A DNA stretch of 64,000 nucleotides from an uncultured Rothia sp. (GTDB lineage: Bacteria > Actinomycetota > Actinomycetes > Actinomycetales > Micrococcaceae). The position numbers were made by a program, and so were the translations under genes. The stretch covers positions 1 to 64,000 of the forward strand of contig NZ_CAKAPD010000006.1 of the NCBI RefSeq assembly GCF_916715725.1, given 5' to 3'. The first letter of the stretch is position 1. Each line of letters opens with the position of its first letter. Under the pieces are notes generated by a model. The model worked only from the letters and a program-made list of their open reading frames with translations, had not been told where the DNA came from and searched no databases. Of this stretch, positions 17,425 through 26,045 are shown in pieces.

Positions 17425-18426
17425 ATGTCCGAATCCAAGTGGAAAGTCATTGGCGCCAGCGGCTTCGTTGGTTCCTCCATCGTCGCGCGCCTGAACGCAG
17501 AAGGTATCAGCGTCGACCCCATTGAGGCACCTCGACTCGCAACCCGAGCCCTCGACGTAGACAGCATCATCGACGAAGCAGACCAGCTTGAAGGCATCAT
17601 CGACTCCCTCGCAGAAGCCTTCGCCGGCGCGCAGGTCGTCGTCAACGCAGCAGGCCTCGCAGCGCCCAACATGCAGGACCTGCCCCCGCTCGTCGGCGCA
17701 AACGCACTGCTACCCGCAGTCATCGCAATTGCCGCACAGCGCACCGGCGTGCGCCGCGTCATCCACCTCTCCTCCGCAGCGGTACAGGGCCCGCGCCTCG
17801 TGCTGGATGCTTCCGAAGAGACTAACCCGTTCAGCGCATACTCCTTCTCCAAGGCACTCGGTGAAGAAGCGCTACTCGATCTGCAGGACTACTTCCTCGA
17901 AGAGCACCCCGACAGCGCACCCGAACTGTGCATCCTGCGCGCAACCAGCGTGCAGGGCCGCGGACGCCGCACCACGGAACTCTTCGCCAAGATGGCGTCC
18001 TCCCCCTTCGCGTCCGTTGCAGGCGCAGGCACCGGCAAGTCGCCCGTCTCCAGTGTGCACGCCCTCGCGGAATTCGTGGTCATGCTCGGCACCTTCCCCG
18101 GCGAACTGCCCACCATTGTCCTGCAGCCCTGGGAGGGGGCAACCGTCGCCTCCGCAACTCTGGATGCGGGCCGCCGCAAGCCGCTGCACCTGCCCGAATG
18201 GCTCTGCCGCGCAGCCGTCAAGGCAGGCTACACCGTCTCCGAGCTGATGAACGACAAGTTCGCAGGCTCCGTGCGTAAGGTCGAGGTCATGTGGTTTGGC
18301 CAGGGCATTGATGACTCCTGGGCGCGCGACAACAACCTTCTGCCCACCCCGCGCGTACGCGAGGTACTGCGCAACGCCCACACCGCGCTGGGCAAGAAGA
18401 AGGACCGCCGCTTCGACAAGAAGTAG
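17425..18426 (+). CDS. NAD-dependent epimerase/dehydratase, extended SDR
   Basis: A 333-residue extended short-chain dehydrogenase. The NAD-binding loop GASGFVG is at 10-16, and the catalytic pair is intact: Ser in HLSSAAVQG at about 116-117 and Y139-x-x-x-K143 (YSFSK). Such enzymes isomerise or dehydrate nucleotide sugars. It lies divergently beside the glycosyltransferase and CapD-type genes, so a nucleotide-sugar role in the same glycan is likely. GAGAGGTAAAAGAG precedes the ATG. A strong bidirectional terminator follows. Confidence 0.8.
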   Translation: MSESKWKVIGASGFVGSSIVARLNAEGISVDPIEAPRLATRALDVDSIIDEADQLEGIIDSLAEAFAGAQVVVNAAGLAAPNMQDLPPLVGANALLPAVIAIAAQRTGVRRVIHLSSAAVQGPRLVLDASEETNPFSAYSFSKALGEEALLDLQDYFLEEHPDSAPELCILRATSVQGRGRRTTELFAKMASSPFASVAGAGTGKSPVSSVHALAEFVVMLGTFPGELPTIVLQPWEGATVASATLDAGRRKPLHLPEWLCRAAVKAGYTVSELMNDKFAGSVRKVEVMWFGQGIDDSWARDNNLLPTPRVREVLRNAHTALGKKKDRRFDKK

Positions 18427-18489
18427 ATTGCGCACGTGCCTGTAGAGACGCACAATCTAGGGGCACGCAATCTGTAAGACTCATAGCAA

Positions 18490-18534
18490 AAGGGAACCCC
18501 CGATATATCTGAGCGATATATCGGGGGTTCCCTT
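18490..18534. terminator. bidirectional Rho-independent terminator
   Basis: A perfect 20-bp stem: 18490-18509 pairs with 18515-18534 around a 5-nt loop (TGAGC). It lies between the convergent SDR gene and tsaC. T-rich sequence follows on the plus side (CTAAGTTTTTA), and on the minus side the stem itself ends in TT. Confidence 0.9.
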
Positions 18535-18588
18535 CTAAGTTTTTATGCTCCGAGATTTTATGTTCCAAGCTCTATAACCCGCAGAGGT

Positions 18589-19806
18589 TTAGAGCTGATC
18601 CTCCGGGGCGTCCTTCTGCTCGGTCTTTGCCTCAGCCTCGGTCGTAGCAGCTTCAGTCTTAGCGTCTTCTGCCTTAGCTTCTGCCGCCTTTGCCTCGCTC
18701 TGAGCGGGGGCGGTCTTAGCGGCAGTCTCAATCTTCGACTCACCAAAGACCAGCGCACGGGCAGTATCAGCAGACACCGGGTGGGTCTGAGGCTCATCCG
18801 CACGAACCGGCTTCGGAGTGTTATCACGGTAGCCGCGCGAACGCTCCTGATCCACGCCGGTGCTGAAAGCAGAAGACAGAGCCGAAGTAGCGCCCAGCAG
18901 GGACGCCGCAACAGAACCAGCAGCCGGTGCAGAAGCGCGACGAGCAGGCTCACCGCTCACGGTATGGGTGCTGTCCCACTGCTCATACGCCTCATCCAGA
19001 TCAGCCTGATCATCCAGGGCACGCTCAGAAGGAGCCGACTCAGACGACGCGGAAGAAGCGGACTCAGCTTCCTCAACCTTACGAGCCGCCTGCTCGTCAG
19101 CCTCCGCACGAGTCAGAATCGACGGAACAACCTCACGCAGCTCCTCCACCGAAATTGCGCCCTCACGAACCACCACGTAGGGGAAGGAGGTGCAATCCAG
19201 AATCGTGGACGGTGCCGGCTCACGCTCGGTCACCACAACCACGCCATCCTCATTCGGCTCGGACTCAAGCGGCTTAGGACGAGCGCCACCGTCAATGATC
19301 ACGGCAACGTCCTCGCCCAGGGACTCCATGGCGGTCTGCGCATCCAGTGCGGCTTCCTGACCGGTCTTATTCGCGCTCGAAACCGCCAGCGGACCGTGCT
19401 CAGTCAGCAGCTTCAGGGCGAACTCATCATCGGGAACACGCACGGCAACGGTACCGCGGGTCTCACCCAAATCCCAGCTCAGCGACGGGTACGCGTGAAG
19501 AATAATAGTCAGCGCGCCGGGCCAGAAGCGACCACCCAGGTCGTAAATATCGTCCGGAACGTCGTCGACCACGCCAGCGAGCGCAGCAAGATCAAAGATC
19601 AGTACGGGCGGCGGCATGGTGCGGTCGCGGCCCTTATCTGCCAGCAGCTTGGCAACGCCCTGATGCGAGAAAGCATCGGCGGCAATACCGTAGACGGTAT
19701 CGGTGGGCATCACAATCGTGTCGTGCGCCTTCAGCGCCTCGCGGGCAGCCTCGATGGCCTCGCGGGTCTCAGTTTCAGTCGTTACGGGGTACAGCTTTGC
19801 AGTCAC
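18589..19806 (-). CDS. tsaC: threonylcarbamoyl-AMP synthase with long C-terminal tail
   Basis: About 405 residues. The first 220 are a YrdC/Sua5 domain (MPTDTVYGIAADAF, ADKGRDRTMPPP, FWPGALTIIL, VAVRVPDDEF, VSSANKTG), which makes threonylcarbamoyl-AMP from Thr, bicarbonate and ATP for t6A37 modification of ANN-decoding tRNAs. The remaining 180 residues are low-complexity Ala/Glu/Ser/Lys and are not part of known TsaC. I prefer the GTG at 19806; an upstream in-frame GTG at 19857 is also possible. It follows prmC, as in other actinobacteria. Confidence 0.88.
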   Translation of the reverse strand: MTAKLYPVTTETETREAIEAAREALKAHDTIVMPTDTVYGIAADAFSHQGVAKLLADKGRDRTMPPPVLIFDLAALAGVVDDVPDDIYDLGGRFWPGALTIILHAYPSLSWDLGETRGTVAVRVPDDEFALKLLTEHGPLAVSSANKTGQEAALDAQTAMESLGEDVAVIIDGGARPKPLESEPNEDGVVVVTEREPAPSTILDCTSFPYVVVREGAISVEELREVVPSILTRAEADEQAARKVEEAESASSASSESAPSERALDDQADLDEAYEQWDSTHTVSGEPARRASAPAAGSVAASLLGATSALSSAFSTGVDQERSRGYRDNTPKPVRADEPQTHPVSADTARALVFGESKIETAAKTAPAQSEAKAAEAKAEDAKTEAATTEAEAKTEQKDAPEDQL

Positions 19807-19975
19807 GGGTCTTATTCTCTCATGTTTTTCTGGATGCGGCGAGACACCGGCACCCACAACGCGCCATGTGGAAGCGCTCTTCCGGGGGTTCGCCGTATTT
19901 CACCGGCTCTGGGCTGGTTACTGGGGCGGACGCGTTGCCTTCACGCAGCCCGGCACGGGCTAGGTGGTGCATTTA

Positions 19976-20878
19976 CTAGTCTAAAGGCTCTAGTAGGCGC
20001 GGTTTATAACCGACGCTATGACGCGGACGATTATTCAGGTCACGCACCGGGTAGCAGCGCTCGAAGCCGACGCGTGCTAGCAGCTTGGCGACGGCTTCTT
20101 CCTGGGTGTCGTCGTGCTCCATGATGAACAGACCGCCGGGGGCAAGAAGCTCGAAGGCGCGGGCGGCAATTGCGGAGGGCATCTGCATGCCGTCCTCTCC
20201 CCCGCCGTACAGCGCCATGTCCGGGTCGTGCAGGGCGGCTTCCGGGTCGGCGGGTACGTTCGCCGGCGGAATGTACGGAGGGTTCGAGAGTACCGCGTCG
20301 AAGGTTCCGGTAAGCTCGGGCAGGGCGGTGAGGGCGTCCCCCTGTACCAGGTGCACGCCGAGCGGCTCCAGGTTTTTACGGGTGTAGGGGATGGCATCTT
20401 CGGAGAGTTCCACCGCGAACACCTGGGCGTTCGGCAGTTCGCTCTTGATTGCCGCGGCGATAGCCCCGGAGCCGGTGCACAGGTCGACGATGCGCGGTGC
20501 GACTTTCCCAGTGCGAGTACCCAGTACCCTGAGGGCTTCTTCGACGAGTAGCTCGGTCTCGGGGCGGGGTACGAACACGCCCGGCCCGACTGCCAGTTCT
20601 AGGCGGTAGAAGGGAGCGGAGCCGGTGATGTGTTGCAGCGGTTCGCGGCTGGCGCGGCGGGCGACCAGTGCCTCGTACTCTGCGACCTGGTCGGGAGTGA
20701 GCCGTTCCCCCATCAACGCGGCGTGCTGGAGGCGCGAGCGTGAGCCGTCGTAGAGCAGGTGCGCGGCGAGTAGCTCGGCATCGACGCGGGGGCTGGGCAC
20801 CTGCGCCAGTGCCGCGGTGGCGCGCGTGAGTACCTGCGCGAGTTCTTCCCCGCGCGGGTCGTGCACATTCACCTTCAT
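19976..20878 (-). CDS. prmC: release factor glutamine N5-methyltransferase
   Basis: A 300-residue PrmC/HemK protein that methylates the Gln of the GGQ motif in release factors using SAM. The N-terminal helical domain (1-105) binds the release factor. The Rossmann domain has the SAM loop DLCTGSGAI at 132-140 and the NPPY catalytic motif at 199-202. Its substrate gene prfA lies immediately upstream. The CATTCACCTTCATG context puts the ATG directly after a GAGGAGAGCTC ribosome-binding site. Confidence 0.95.
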   Translation of the reverse strand: MKVNVHDPRGEELAQVLTRATAALAQVPSPRVDAELLAAHLLYDGSRSRLQHAALMGERLTPDQVAEYEALVARRASREPLQHITGSAPFYRLELAVGPGVFVPRPETELLVEEALRVLGTRTGKVAPRIVDLCTGSGAIAAAIKSELPNAQVFAVELSEDAIPYTRKNLEPLGVHLVQGDALTALPELTGTFDAVLSNPPYIPPANVPADPEAALHDPDMALYGGGEDGMQMPSAIAARAFELLAPGGLFIMEHDDTQEEAVAKLLARVGFERCYPVRDLNNRPRHSVGYKPRLLEPLD

Positions 20879-20929
20879 GAGCTCTCCTCTTCGTCTCTCA
20901 ACGGCTCAAAACCTGTCACAGCATATGGC

Positions 20930-20964
20930 TGAGGGGCTCCACCGCCGTAGCGGCGAGCCCCTCA
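20930..20964 (-). terminator. hairpin between prfA and prmC
   Basis: TGAGGGGCT (20930-20938) pairs with AGCCCCTCA (20956-20964), with an inner CCGCC/GCGG stem. It sits in the prfA-prmC gap. There is no strong T-run, so it may attenuate rather than end transcription. Confidence 0.55.
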
Positions 20965-21014
20965 CCAACATCTCACGTCGATTCAGCGAATCGGCAAGAG
21001 TCTATATACAGAAA

Positions 21015-22097
21015 CTACTTCTGTTCCTGGCCCACCTGAGCGAGGCGGTGCGCCTCGTCCATCTCAATAGCGGACTGAACCACAGGCTCCAGGTCACCAT
21101 TCAGCACAGCATCCAGGTTGTACGCCTTGTAGCCGGTACGGTGATCCGCAATGCGGTTCTCCGGGAAGTTGTACGTACGGATACGCTCCGAACGGTCCAT
21201 GGTACGCACCTGCGAAGCACGGTGTGCCGCGTTCTCAGCGTCAATCTGCTCCTGCTGGTGAGCCAACAGGCGCGCACGCAGAACGCGCATCGCAGCTTCA
21301 CGGTTCTGCAGCTGAGACTTCTCATTCTGCATCGCCACCACAATACCGGTCGGAAGGTGAGTAATACGCACCGCCGAGTCAGTGGTGTTCACCGACTGGC
21401 CACCGGGGCCCGAAGAACGGTACACGTCAATCTTCAGGTCGTTCTGGTTAATCTCGATTTCCTCGGGCTCATCCACCTCGGGGAACACCAGAACACCAGC
21501 GGCAGAAGTGTGGATACGGCCCTGAGACTCAGTCGCCGGAACACGCTGCACACGGTGCACGCCACCCTCATACTTCAGGTGCGCCCACACGCCCTCAGCA
21601 GGCTCATTCGAGGAGCCCTTAATAGCAATCTGGGCGTCCTTGTAGCCGCCAACGTCAGTGCTGGTCGAAGAAATAATCTCAGTCTTCCAGCCCTTGTTCT
21701 CGGCGTAACGCATGTACATGCGCAGCAGGTCACCAGCGAACAGAGCCGCCTCGTCACCACCGGCACCAGCCTTCACCTCAAGAATGACGTTACGGCCATC
21801 ATCCGGGTCACGCGGAATCAGCAGGCGGCGCAGCTTCTCCTGAGCAACCTCCAGCTCCTCCTCCAGACCGGGAATCTCTGCCGCGAAATCCGGATCCTCA
21901 TCAGCCATCTCGCGAGCAGCCTCAAGGTCATCCTTCAGCGAAGTGTACTTGTTGTACGCAGTCACAATACCGGTCAGCTCCGCGTAACGGCGGCCCACAC
22001 GGCGTGCCTTACCCTGGTTCGCCTGCACAGCGGGGTCGGCCAGCTGATTCTGCAGGTCAGCGTGCTCATCCAGCAGAACCTGAATAGATTCAAACAT
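21015..22097 (-). CDS. prfA: peptide chain release factor 1
   Basis: A 360-residue RF1 that ends translation at UAA and UAG. The codon-reading tripeptide PAT is at 187-189, which separates RF1 from RF2 (SPF). The peptidyl-hydrolysis motif GGQ is at 232-234 within SSGPGGQSVNTTDS. Length matches the family. It lies between rho and prmC; prmC modifies the GGQ Gln. Confidence 0.97.
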   Translation of the reverse strand: MFESIQVLLDEHADLQNQLADPAVQANQGKARRVGRRYAELTGIVTAYNKYTSLKDDLEAAREMADEDPDFAAEIPGLEEELEVAQEKLRRLLIPRDPDDGRNVILEVKAGAGGDEAALFAGDLLRMYMRYAENKGWKTEIISSTSTDVGGYKDAQIAIKGSSNEPAEGVWAHLKYEGGVHRVQRVPATESQGRIHTSAAGVLVFPEVDEPEEIEINQNDLKIDVYRSSGPGGQSVNTTDSAVRITHLPTGIVVAMQNEKSQLQNREAAMRVLRARLLAHQQEQIDAENAAHRASQVRTMDRSERIRTYNFPENRIADHRTGYKAYNLDAVLNGDLEPVVQSAIEMDEAHRLAQVGQEQK

Positions 22098-22190
22098 TCT
22101 GTTCTCTCTTCCATCTCCCGCACTTTACGCCGCACGGGCAGGCACTAGACATCTCACACCCCTCACAACGGGGATGCACAAAACGAACGG

Positions 22191-22231
22191 CTCACGCGCC
22201 CCACCCACATTCAGGAGGTGGGGCGCGTGAG
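22191..22231 (-). terminator. Rho-independent terminator of rho
   Basis: Perfect 15-bp stem: CTCACGCGCCCCACC (22191-22205) with GGTGGGGCGCGTGAG (22217-22231). It starts 10 bp after the rho stop and is followed on the minus strand by CCGTTCGTTTTG. Confidence 0.85.
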
Positions 22232-22240
22232 ACACGAGCC

Positions 22241-24439
22241 TTAGTCGACCAGACGCAGACCGTTCTTCTGAACCGTCAGAAGGAACTCCACGTTGCTTTC
22301 AGTCTTACGCAGCTGGTTAGTCAGAACACCCAGAGCCTGCTCAGGCTCCATACCCGCCAGGGCACGGCGCAGACCCCACATAATCTTGATCTCATCCGGG
22401 GAGAGCAGGTTCTCCTCACGGCGAGTACCAGAAGCGTTAATATCAACCGCCGGGAAGATACGCTTATCCGCCAGCTGACGGGACAGGCGCAGCTCCATGT
22501 TACCGGTGCCCTTGAACTCTTCGAAGATCACTTCATCCATCTTCGAGCCGGTCTCAACCAGGGCGGTAGCCAGGATGGTCAGCGAGCCGCCCTCTTCAAT
22601 GTTGCGGGCTGCACCGAAGAACTTCTTCGGCGGGTACAGTGCGGCAGAATCCACACCACCGGACAGGATACGACCGGATGCGGGAGCCGCCAGGTTGTAT
22701 GCGCGGCCCAGGCGGGTCATGGAGTCCAGCAGCACGACCACATCGTAGCCGAGCTCCACCATACGCTTCGCACGCTCAATAGCCAGCTCAGCCACAGTGG
22801 TGTGATCCTCAGCGGGGCGGTCGAAGGTCGAGGCAATAACCTCACCCTTGACGGTGCGCTGCATGTCGGTCACTTCTTCAGGACGCTCATCCACCAGGAC
22901 CATCATCAGGTATACGTCCGGGTTGTTCACGGTAATCGCGTTCGCAATGGACTGCAGCATGAGGGTCTTACCCGCCTTCGGCGGGGACACAATCAGACCA
23001 CGCTGACCCTTACCAATCGGGGACACCAGGTCCACCACGCGGGTGCCCAGCTTCTTCGGGGTGGTCTCCAGGCGCAGACGCTCCTTGGGGTACAGCGGGG
23101 TCAGCTTCGAGAAGACGCGGCGGTTCGCTGCTTCCTCAACGCTCTGACCGTTAATCGCCTCAACCTGAACCAGCGCGTTGAAACGCTGGCGGTTGTTCGA
23201 CTCACCCTCGCGCGGCACACGGATCGCGCCGAGCACGTGGTCGCCCTTACGCAGGTTGTACTTCTTCACCTGAGCCAGGGAGACGTACACGTCGTTGGTG
23301 CCGGGCAGGTAGCCGGTGGTACGCACGAAAGCGTAGTTATCGAGAATGTCCAGAACACCCGAAATCGGTGCCAGCACATCGTCTTCGCTCAGGCGAGGCT
23401 CGTTCTCCTCGCGGCGGCGAGCCTGCTTCTCAGCACGCTCAGCCTGGCGGTCACGCTTGGAACGGCGCTCAGTACGCTCGGCACGCTCTGCGCGTTCTGC
23501 ACGCTCAGCAGCCTTACGCTCGGCACGTTCACTACGCTCAGTGCTGCGCTCTGCACGCTCAGCCTGACGCTCACGCTTAGTGCGGCGCTCAGTACGCTCA
23601 CCATCCTGATCGCGGCGACGCTCACGAGTACGGGTACGCTTCGAGCTCTTCTCACCGTCGGGGGTGCCAAAAGTCATGTCCAGGGCAGCGTTCAGGCTGT
23701 CCAGGCTCGCGGTGCCGTCAGCGGTAGTAGCCTTCAGCTCAGCAGAGTTACCGGGCAGTTCAATCTGCTCCGAACGCTCGCCAATACGCTCAGCAGCCAG
23801 CTCAGCGCGCACATCCAGCGGAGGAAGCTCAACGGGCTTCTCATCCTTACGGGTGCGGGTGCGGCGGGTACGCTTCTCCGGTTTCTCGGTCTGCTCAGTC
23901 TTCTCGGACTTCTCAGCCGATGCGTCCTCACCCTCAGCGGCACGGCGAGCGCGCGCACGCTTCTGAGCGGGAGTCTCGTAACGGGAAGAGCGGGTACGCT
24001 TCTCAGACTTTTCAGCCTTCTCAGCGCCCTCAGCCGGGGCTTCAGCAACCTCAGCTTCGGTCTTCTCAGCCTTCGCAGCAGTCTTCTCTGCCTTTGCCTC
24101 AGTGTCCTTCTGGGCGTGAGTGCGGCGAGTACGGCGAGGCTTAGACTCTTCAGTCTTCTCAGCGCCCTCAGCGGAGGCTTCAGCAGCCTCAGCGGGCGCT
24201 TCAGACTTAGATGCTTCAGACTTAGGCTTTTCAGACTTGGGCGCAGCAGGAGCGGCTACGGCGCCACCACGCTGATGCTCCTCAAGAGCCTGAACCAGCT
24301 CAGCCTTCTTCAACTTCAGATAGCCGCGGATACCAAGCTGCTGGGCGAGGACACGCAGCTGCGCGACCTTCAAGTTTGCAAGTTCCGGTGCGGCAGCTGC
24401 CGTACCGTACTCATCGGTGACAACAATATTCTTTGCCAA
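22241..24439 (-). CDS. rho: transcription termination factor Rho with large charged insert
   Basis: A 732-residue Rho hexameric RNA helicase. A short N-terminal Rho_N helical domain (about 20-55) is followed by some 290 residues of Glu/Lys/Arg/Ala low-complexity sequence, acidic first and Arg-rich later. The conserved core begins near 350 (ISGVLDILDNYAFVRT, the RNA-binding cold-shock fold). It continues with Walker A SPPKAGKT, DERPEEVTDM, LDSMTRLGRAYN and the SGGVDSAALYPPK Q/R-loop region. Inserts of this kind are known in high-G+C actinobacteria. No rpmE follows it. Confidence 0.96.
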   Translation of the reverse strand: MAKNIVVTDEYGTAAAAPELANLKVAQLRVLAQQLGIRGYLKLKKAELVQALEEHQRGGAVAAPAAPKSEKPKSEASKSEAPAEAAEASAEGAEKTEESKPRRTRRTHAQKDTEAKAEKTAAKAEKTEAEVAEAPAEGAEKAEKSEKRTRSSRYETPAQKRARARRAAEGEDASAEKSEKTEQTEKPEKRTRRTRTRKDEKPVELPPLDVRAELAAERIGERSEQIELPGNSAELKATTADGTASLDSLNAALDMTFGTPDGEKSSKRTRTRERRRDQDGERTERRTKRERQAERAERSTERSERAERKAAERAERAERAERTERRSKRDRQAERAEKQARRREENEPRLSEDDVLAPISGVLDILDNYAFVRTTGYLPGTNDVYVSLAQVKKYNLRKGDHVLGAIRVPREGESNNRQRFNALVQVEAINGQSVEEAANRRVFSKLTPLYPKERLRLETTPKKLGTRVVDLVSPIGKGQRGLIVSPPKAGKTLMLQSIANAITVNNPDVYLMMVLVDERPEEVTDMQRTVKGEVIASTFDRPAEDHTTVAELAIERAKRMVELGYDVVVLLDSMTRLGRAYNLAAPASGRILSGGVDSAALYPPKKFFGAARNIEEGGSLTILATALVETGSKMDEVIFEEFKGTGNMELRLSRQLADKRIFPAVDINASGTRREENLLSPDEIKIMWGLRRALAGMEPEQALGVLTNQLRKTESNVEFLLTVQKNGLRLVD

Positions 24440-24953
24440 CTACAATTCCTTTGGTTATAAGCCCTGAAAAATCTTCAGAATAAAGATCGGGCGGGCGCTA
24501 TAGCGCGGTCAAAGGTTTAGACACTGCCGAAAGAAAACAGCAGTCTGCACCTTCGACTCCCTCGAACCGCACTGGAGGCGATTCGCGTCTCTTACCGTAC
24601 ACGCTGATTCAGACACAGCGAGCACACACGGAAGATAAGGCGCTCTATCACAAATGTGGGCAAGCCCAAACCATCATCTATACAAACCATCTACGCAAGA
24701 TGAAGAGGATGGATTGGTCACTTTGAAAGGGCACCCGCCGCGAAACCGAACCTCTAAGAAAAGTCTTCCCCTATGCGTCAGAAATAAAGAAAGACATGAA
24801 TCCTAAAGGCACTCCTCCGAACCTTGCCGGTTCCCGCCCAGATACAAAAGCATCTGAGGTATTAGGGGAAACGGAAATACGTTACGAAGGATAGTATCGA
24901 CGGTCTACATTGAACGACGGGCGAACCTCAACGTAGGACGAACTAATAACGTC
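24440..24953 (-). other. 514-bp rho upstream region
   Basis: No credible gene. On the minus strand this holds the rho promoter and a long 5-prime leader. Features seen are GCGCTATAGCGC at about 24495, a CTGC...GCAG hairpin at about 24524-24543, and AT-rich stretches at 24650-24700 and 24770-24800. Long rho leaders can mediate autoregulation; nothing here proves it. Confidence 0.45.
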
Positions 24954-24957
24954 CTAC
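24933..24957 (-). other. hairpin overlapping the thrB stop codon
   Basis: GTAGGACG (24933-24940) pairs perfectly with CGTCCTAC (24950-24957). The thrB stop TAG (24954-24956) is inside the stem. No T-run follows, so this may be a weak terminator or a 3-prime mRNA protector. Confidence 0.45.
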
Positions 24958-25922
24958 TGAGTAACTATAACACCTTCAGTATCAATTTCAAGGGGAAGAA
25001 CCCGCCAGTTCAGGCGGCGATCCACAATAGCGCTGCACGGATGGGTCGCCTCAAACTCGGCAATCGCTTCCTGAACCTGTCGCACCTGCTCATCGCCGTG
25101 CGCAAAGGTCAAAACGGTCGGGCCAGCACCAGAAATCACCGCCGCAAAACCCTGACCGCGCAGGTACGCCACCAGCGCAGCCGACGGCTCCATCGCGGTC
25201 ACGCGGTAACCCTGATGCAGGTAATCCACGGTCGCATCCATCAGGTACTCGGGAGCATCAGAGAGAGTGCGCACCAGCAGCGCCGCACGAGCGGAGTTCG
25301 CCACCGCCTCACCGTGGGGCATCTGCGCAGGAATCAGCGAACGAGCAAGCTTCGTCGACACCTCATAATCGGGCACAGCCACCACGGGGTGAACGTCAGG
25401 ATGCACCGGAATAATCAGGGACTTCCAGTTACCCATCTCGCCCCAGGACACCGACAGGTTGCCGTAAATCGCCGGAGCCACGTTATCCGGGTGGCCCTCC
25501 ATATCGGAGGCGACCTGCAGCATCTGCTCACGGCTCAGACGGTGCTCTTCCGGCAGCAGACCGCTCGCCGCAGCCACACCCGCCACAATAGCCGACGCCG
25601 AAGAACCCATACCGCGAGAATGCGGAATCTTATTATCAGCAATCAGCTTCACCGGCGGCAGCTCATCCAAACCAGCCGCCGCAAAACCAGCCTTCATCGC
25701 CTGCAACACCAGGTGGCTCTCATCGCGAGGAACATCCGCGCTACCCTCACCGCTGAGCTCAAACTCCAGACCGGACTCAATACGCTCAACAACCAGCTCA
25801 TCATAGAAGCCAAGACCCAAACCCATGCTGTCATAGCCGGGACCCAGGTTAGCGCTCGTAGCGGGAACGCGAACCTTAACGGACGCGCCCACCGGAATAT
25901 CAGAAATATGCAGGGAAGACAT
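24954..25922 (-). CDS. thrB: homoserine kinase
   Basis: A 322-residue GHMP-family kinase that phosphorylates homoserine with ATP, the step before threonine synthase. It has the N-terminal VRVPATSANLGPGYDSMG segment (about 17-34) and the ATP loop HSRGMGSSAS at 101-110. I chose ATG 25922, with GAGGTTCTTCTC in front. A 36-codon upstream in-frame extension (to 26030) is Cys-rich and does not resemble the family. It is last in lysA-hom-thrC-thrB. Confidence 0.95.
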   Translation of the reverse strand: MSSLHISDIPVGASVKVRVPATSANLGPGYDSMGLGLGFYDELVVERIESGLEFELSGEGSADVPRDESHLVLQAMKAGFAAAGLDELPPVKLIADNKIPHSRGMGSSASAIVAGVAAASGLLPEEHRLSREQMLQVASDMEGHPDNVAPAIYGNLSVSWGEMGNWKSLIIPVHPDVHPVVAVPDYEVSTKLARSLIPAQMPHGEAVANSARAALLVRTLSDAPEYLMDATVDYLHQGYRVTAMEPSAALVAYLRGQGFAAVISGAGPTVLTFAHGDEQVRQVQEAIAEFEATHPCSAIVDRRLNWRVLPLEIDTEGVIVTQ

Positions 25923-25992
25923 GAGAAGAACCTCGCGATCGGTGACGTAATGAGTGAATAGGTGAAAGATACAAAAAGGGGCTGTCATGCAG

Positions 25993-26028
25993 GTGCACCC
26001 CGCCCCGCAAACACGGGACGGAGTGCAC
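25993..26028 (-). other. hairpin in the thrC-thrB gap
   Basis: GTGCAC (25993-25998) pairs with GTGCAC (26023-26028), with inner CCG/CGG and CCCG/CGGG pairs. It could tune the relative expression of thrC and thrB. Confidence 0.4.
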
Positions 26029-26045
26029 ATCGTAGTATGAACAGA

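Noticed and set aside
24728..24748. Short match (GGGCACCCGCCGCG) to the structured repeat inside the rho leader
   Set aside because: Only 14 bases, without the flanking pairing; may be chance at this G+C.
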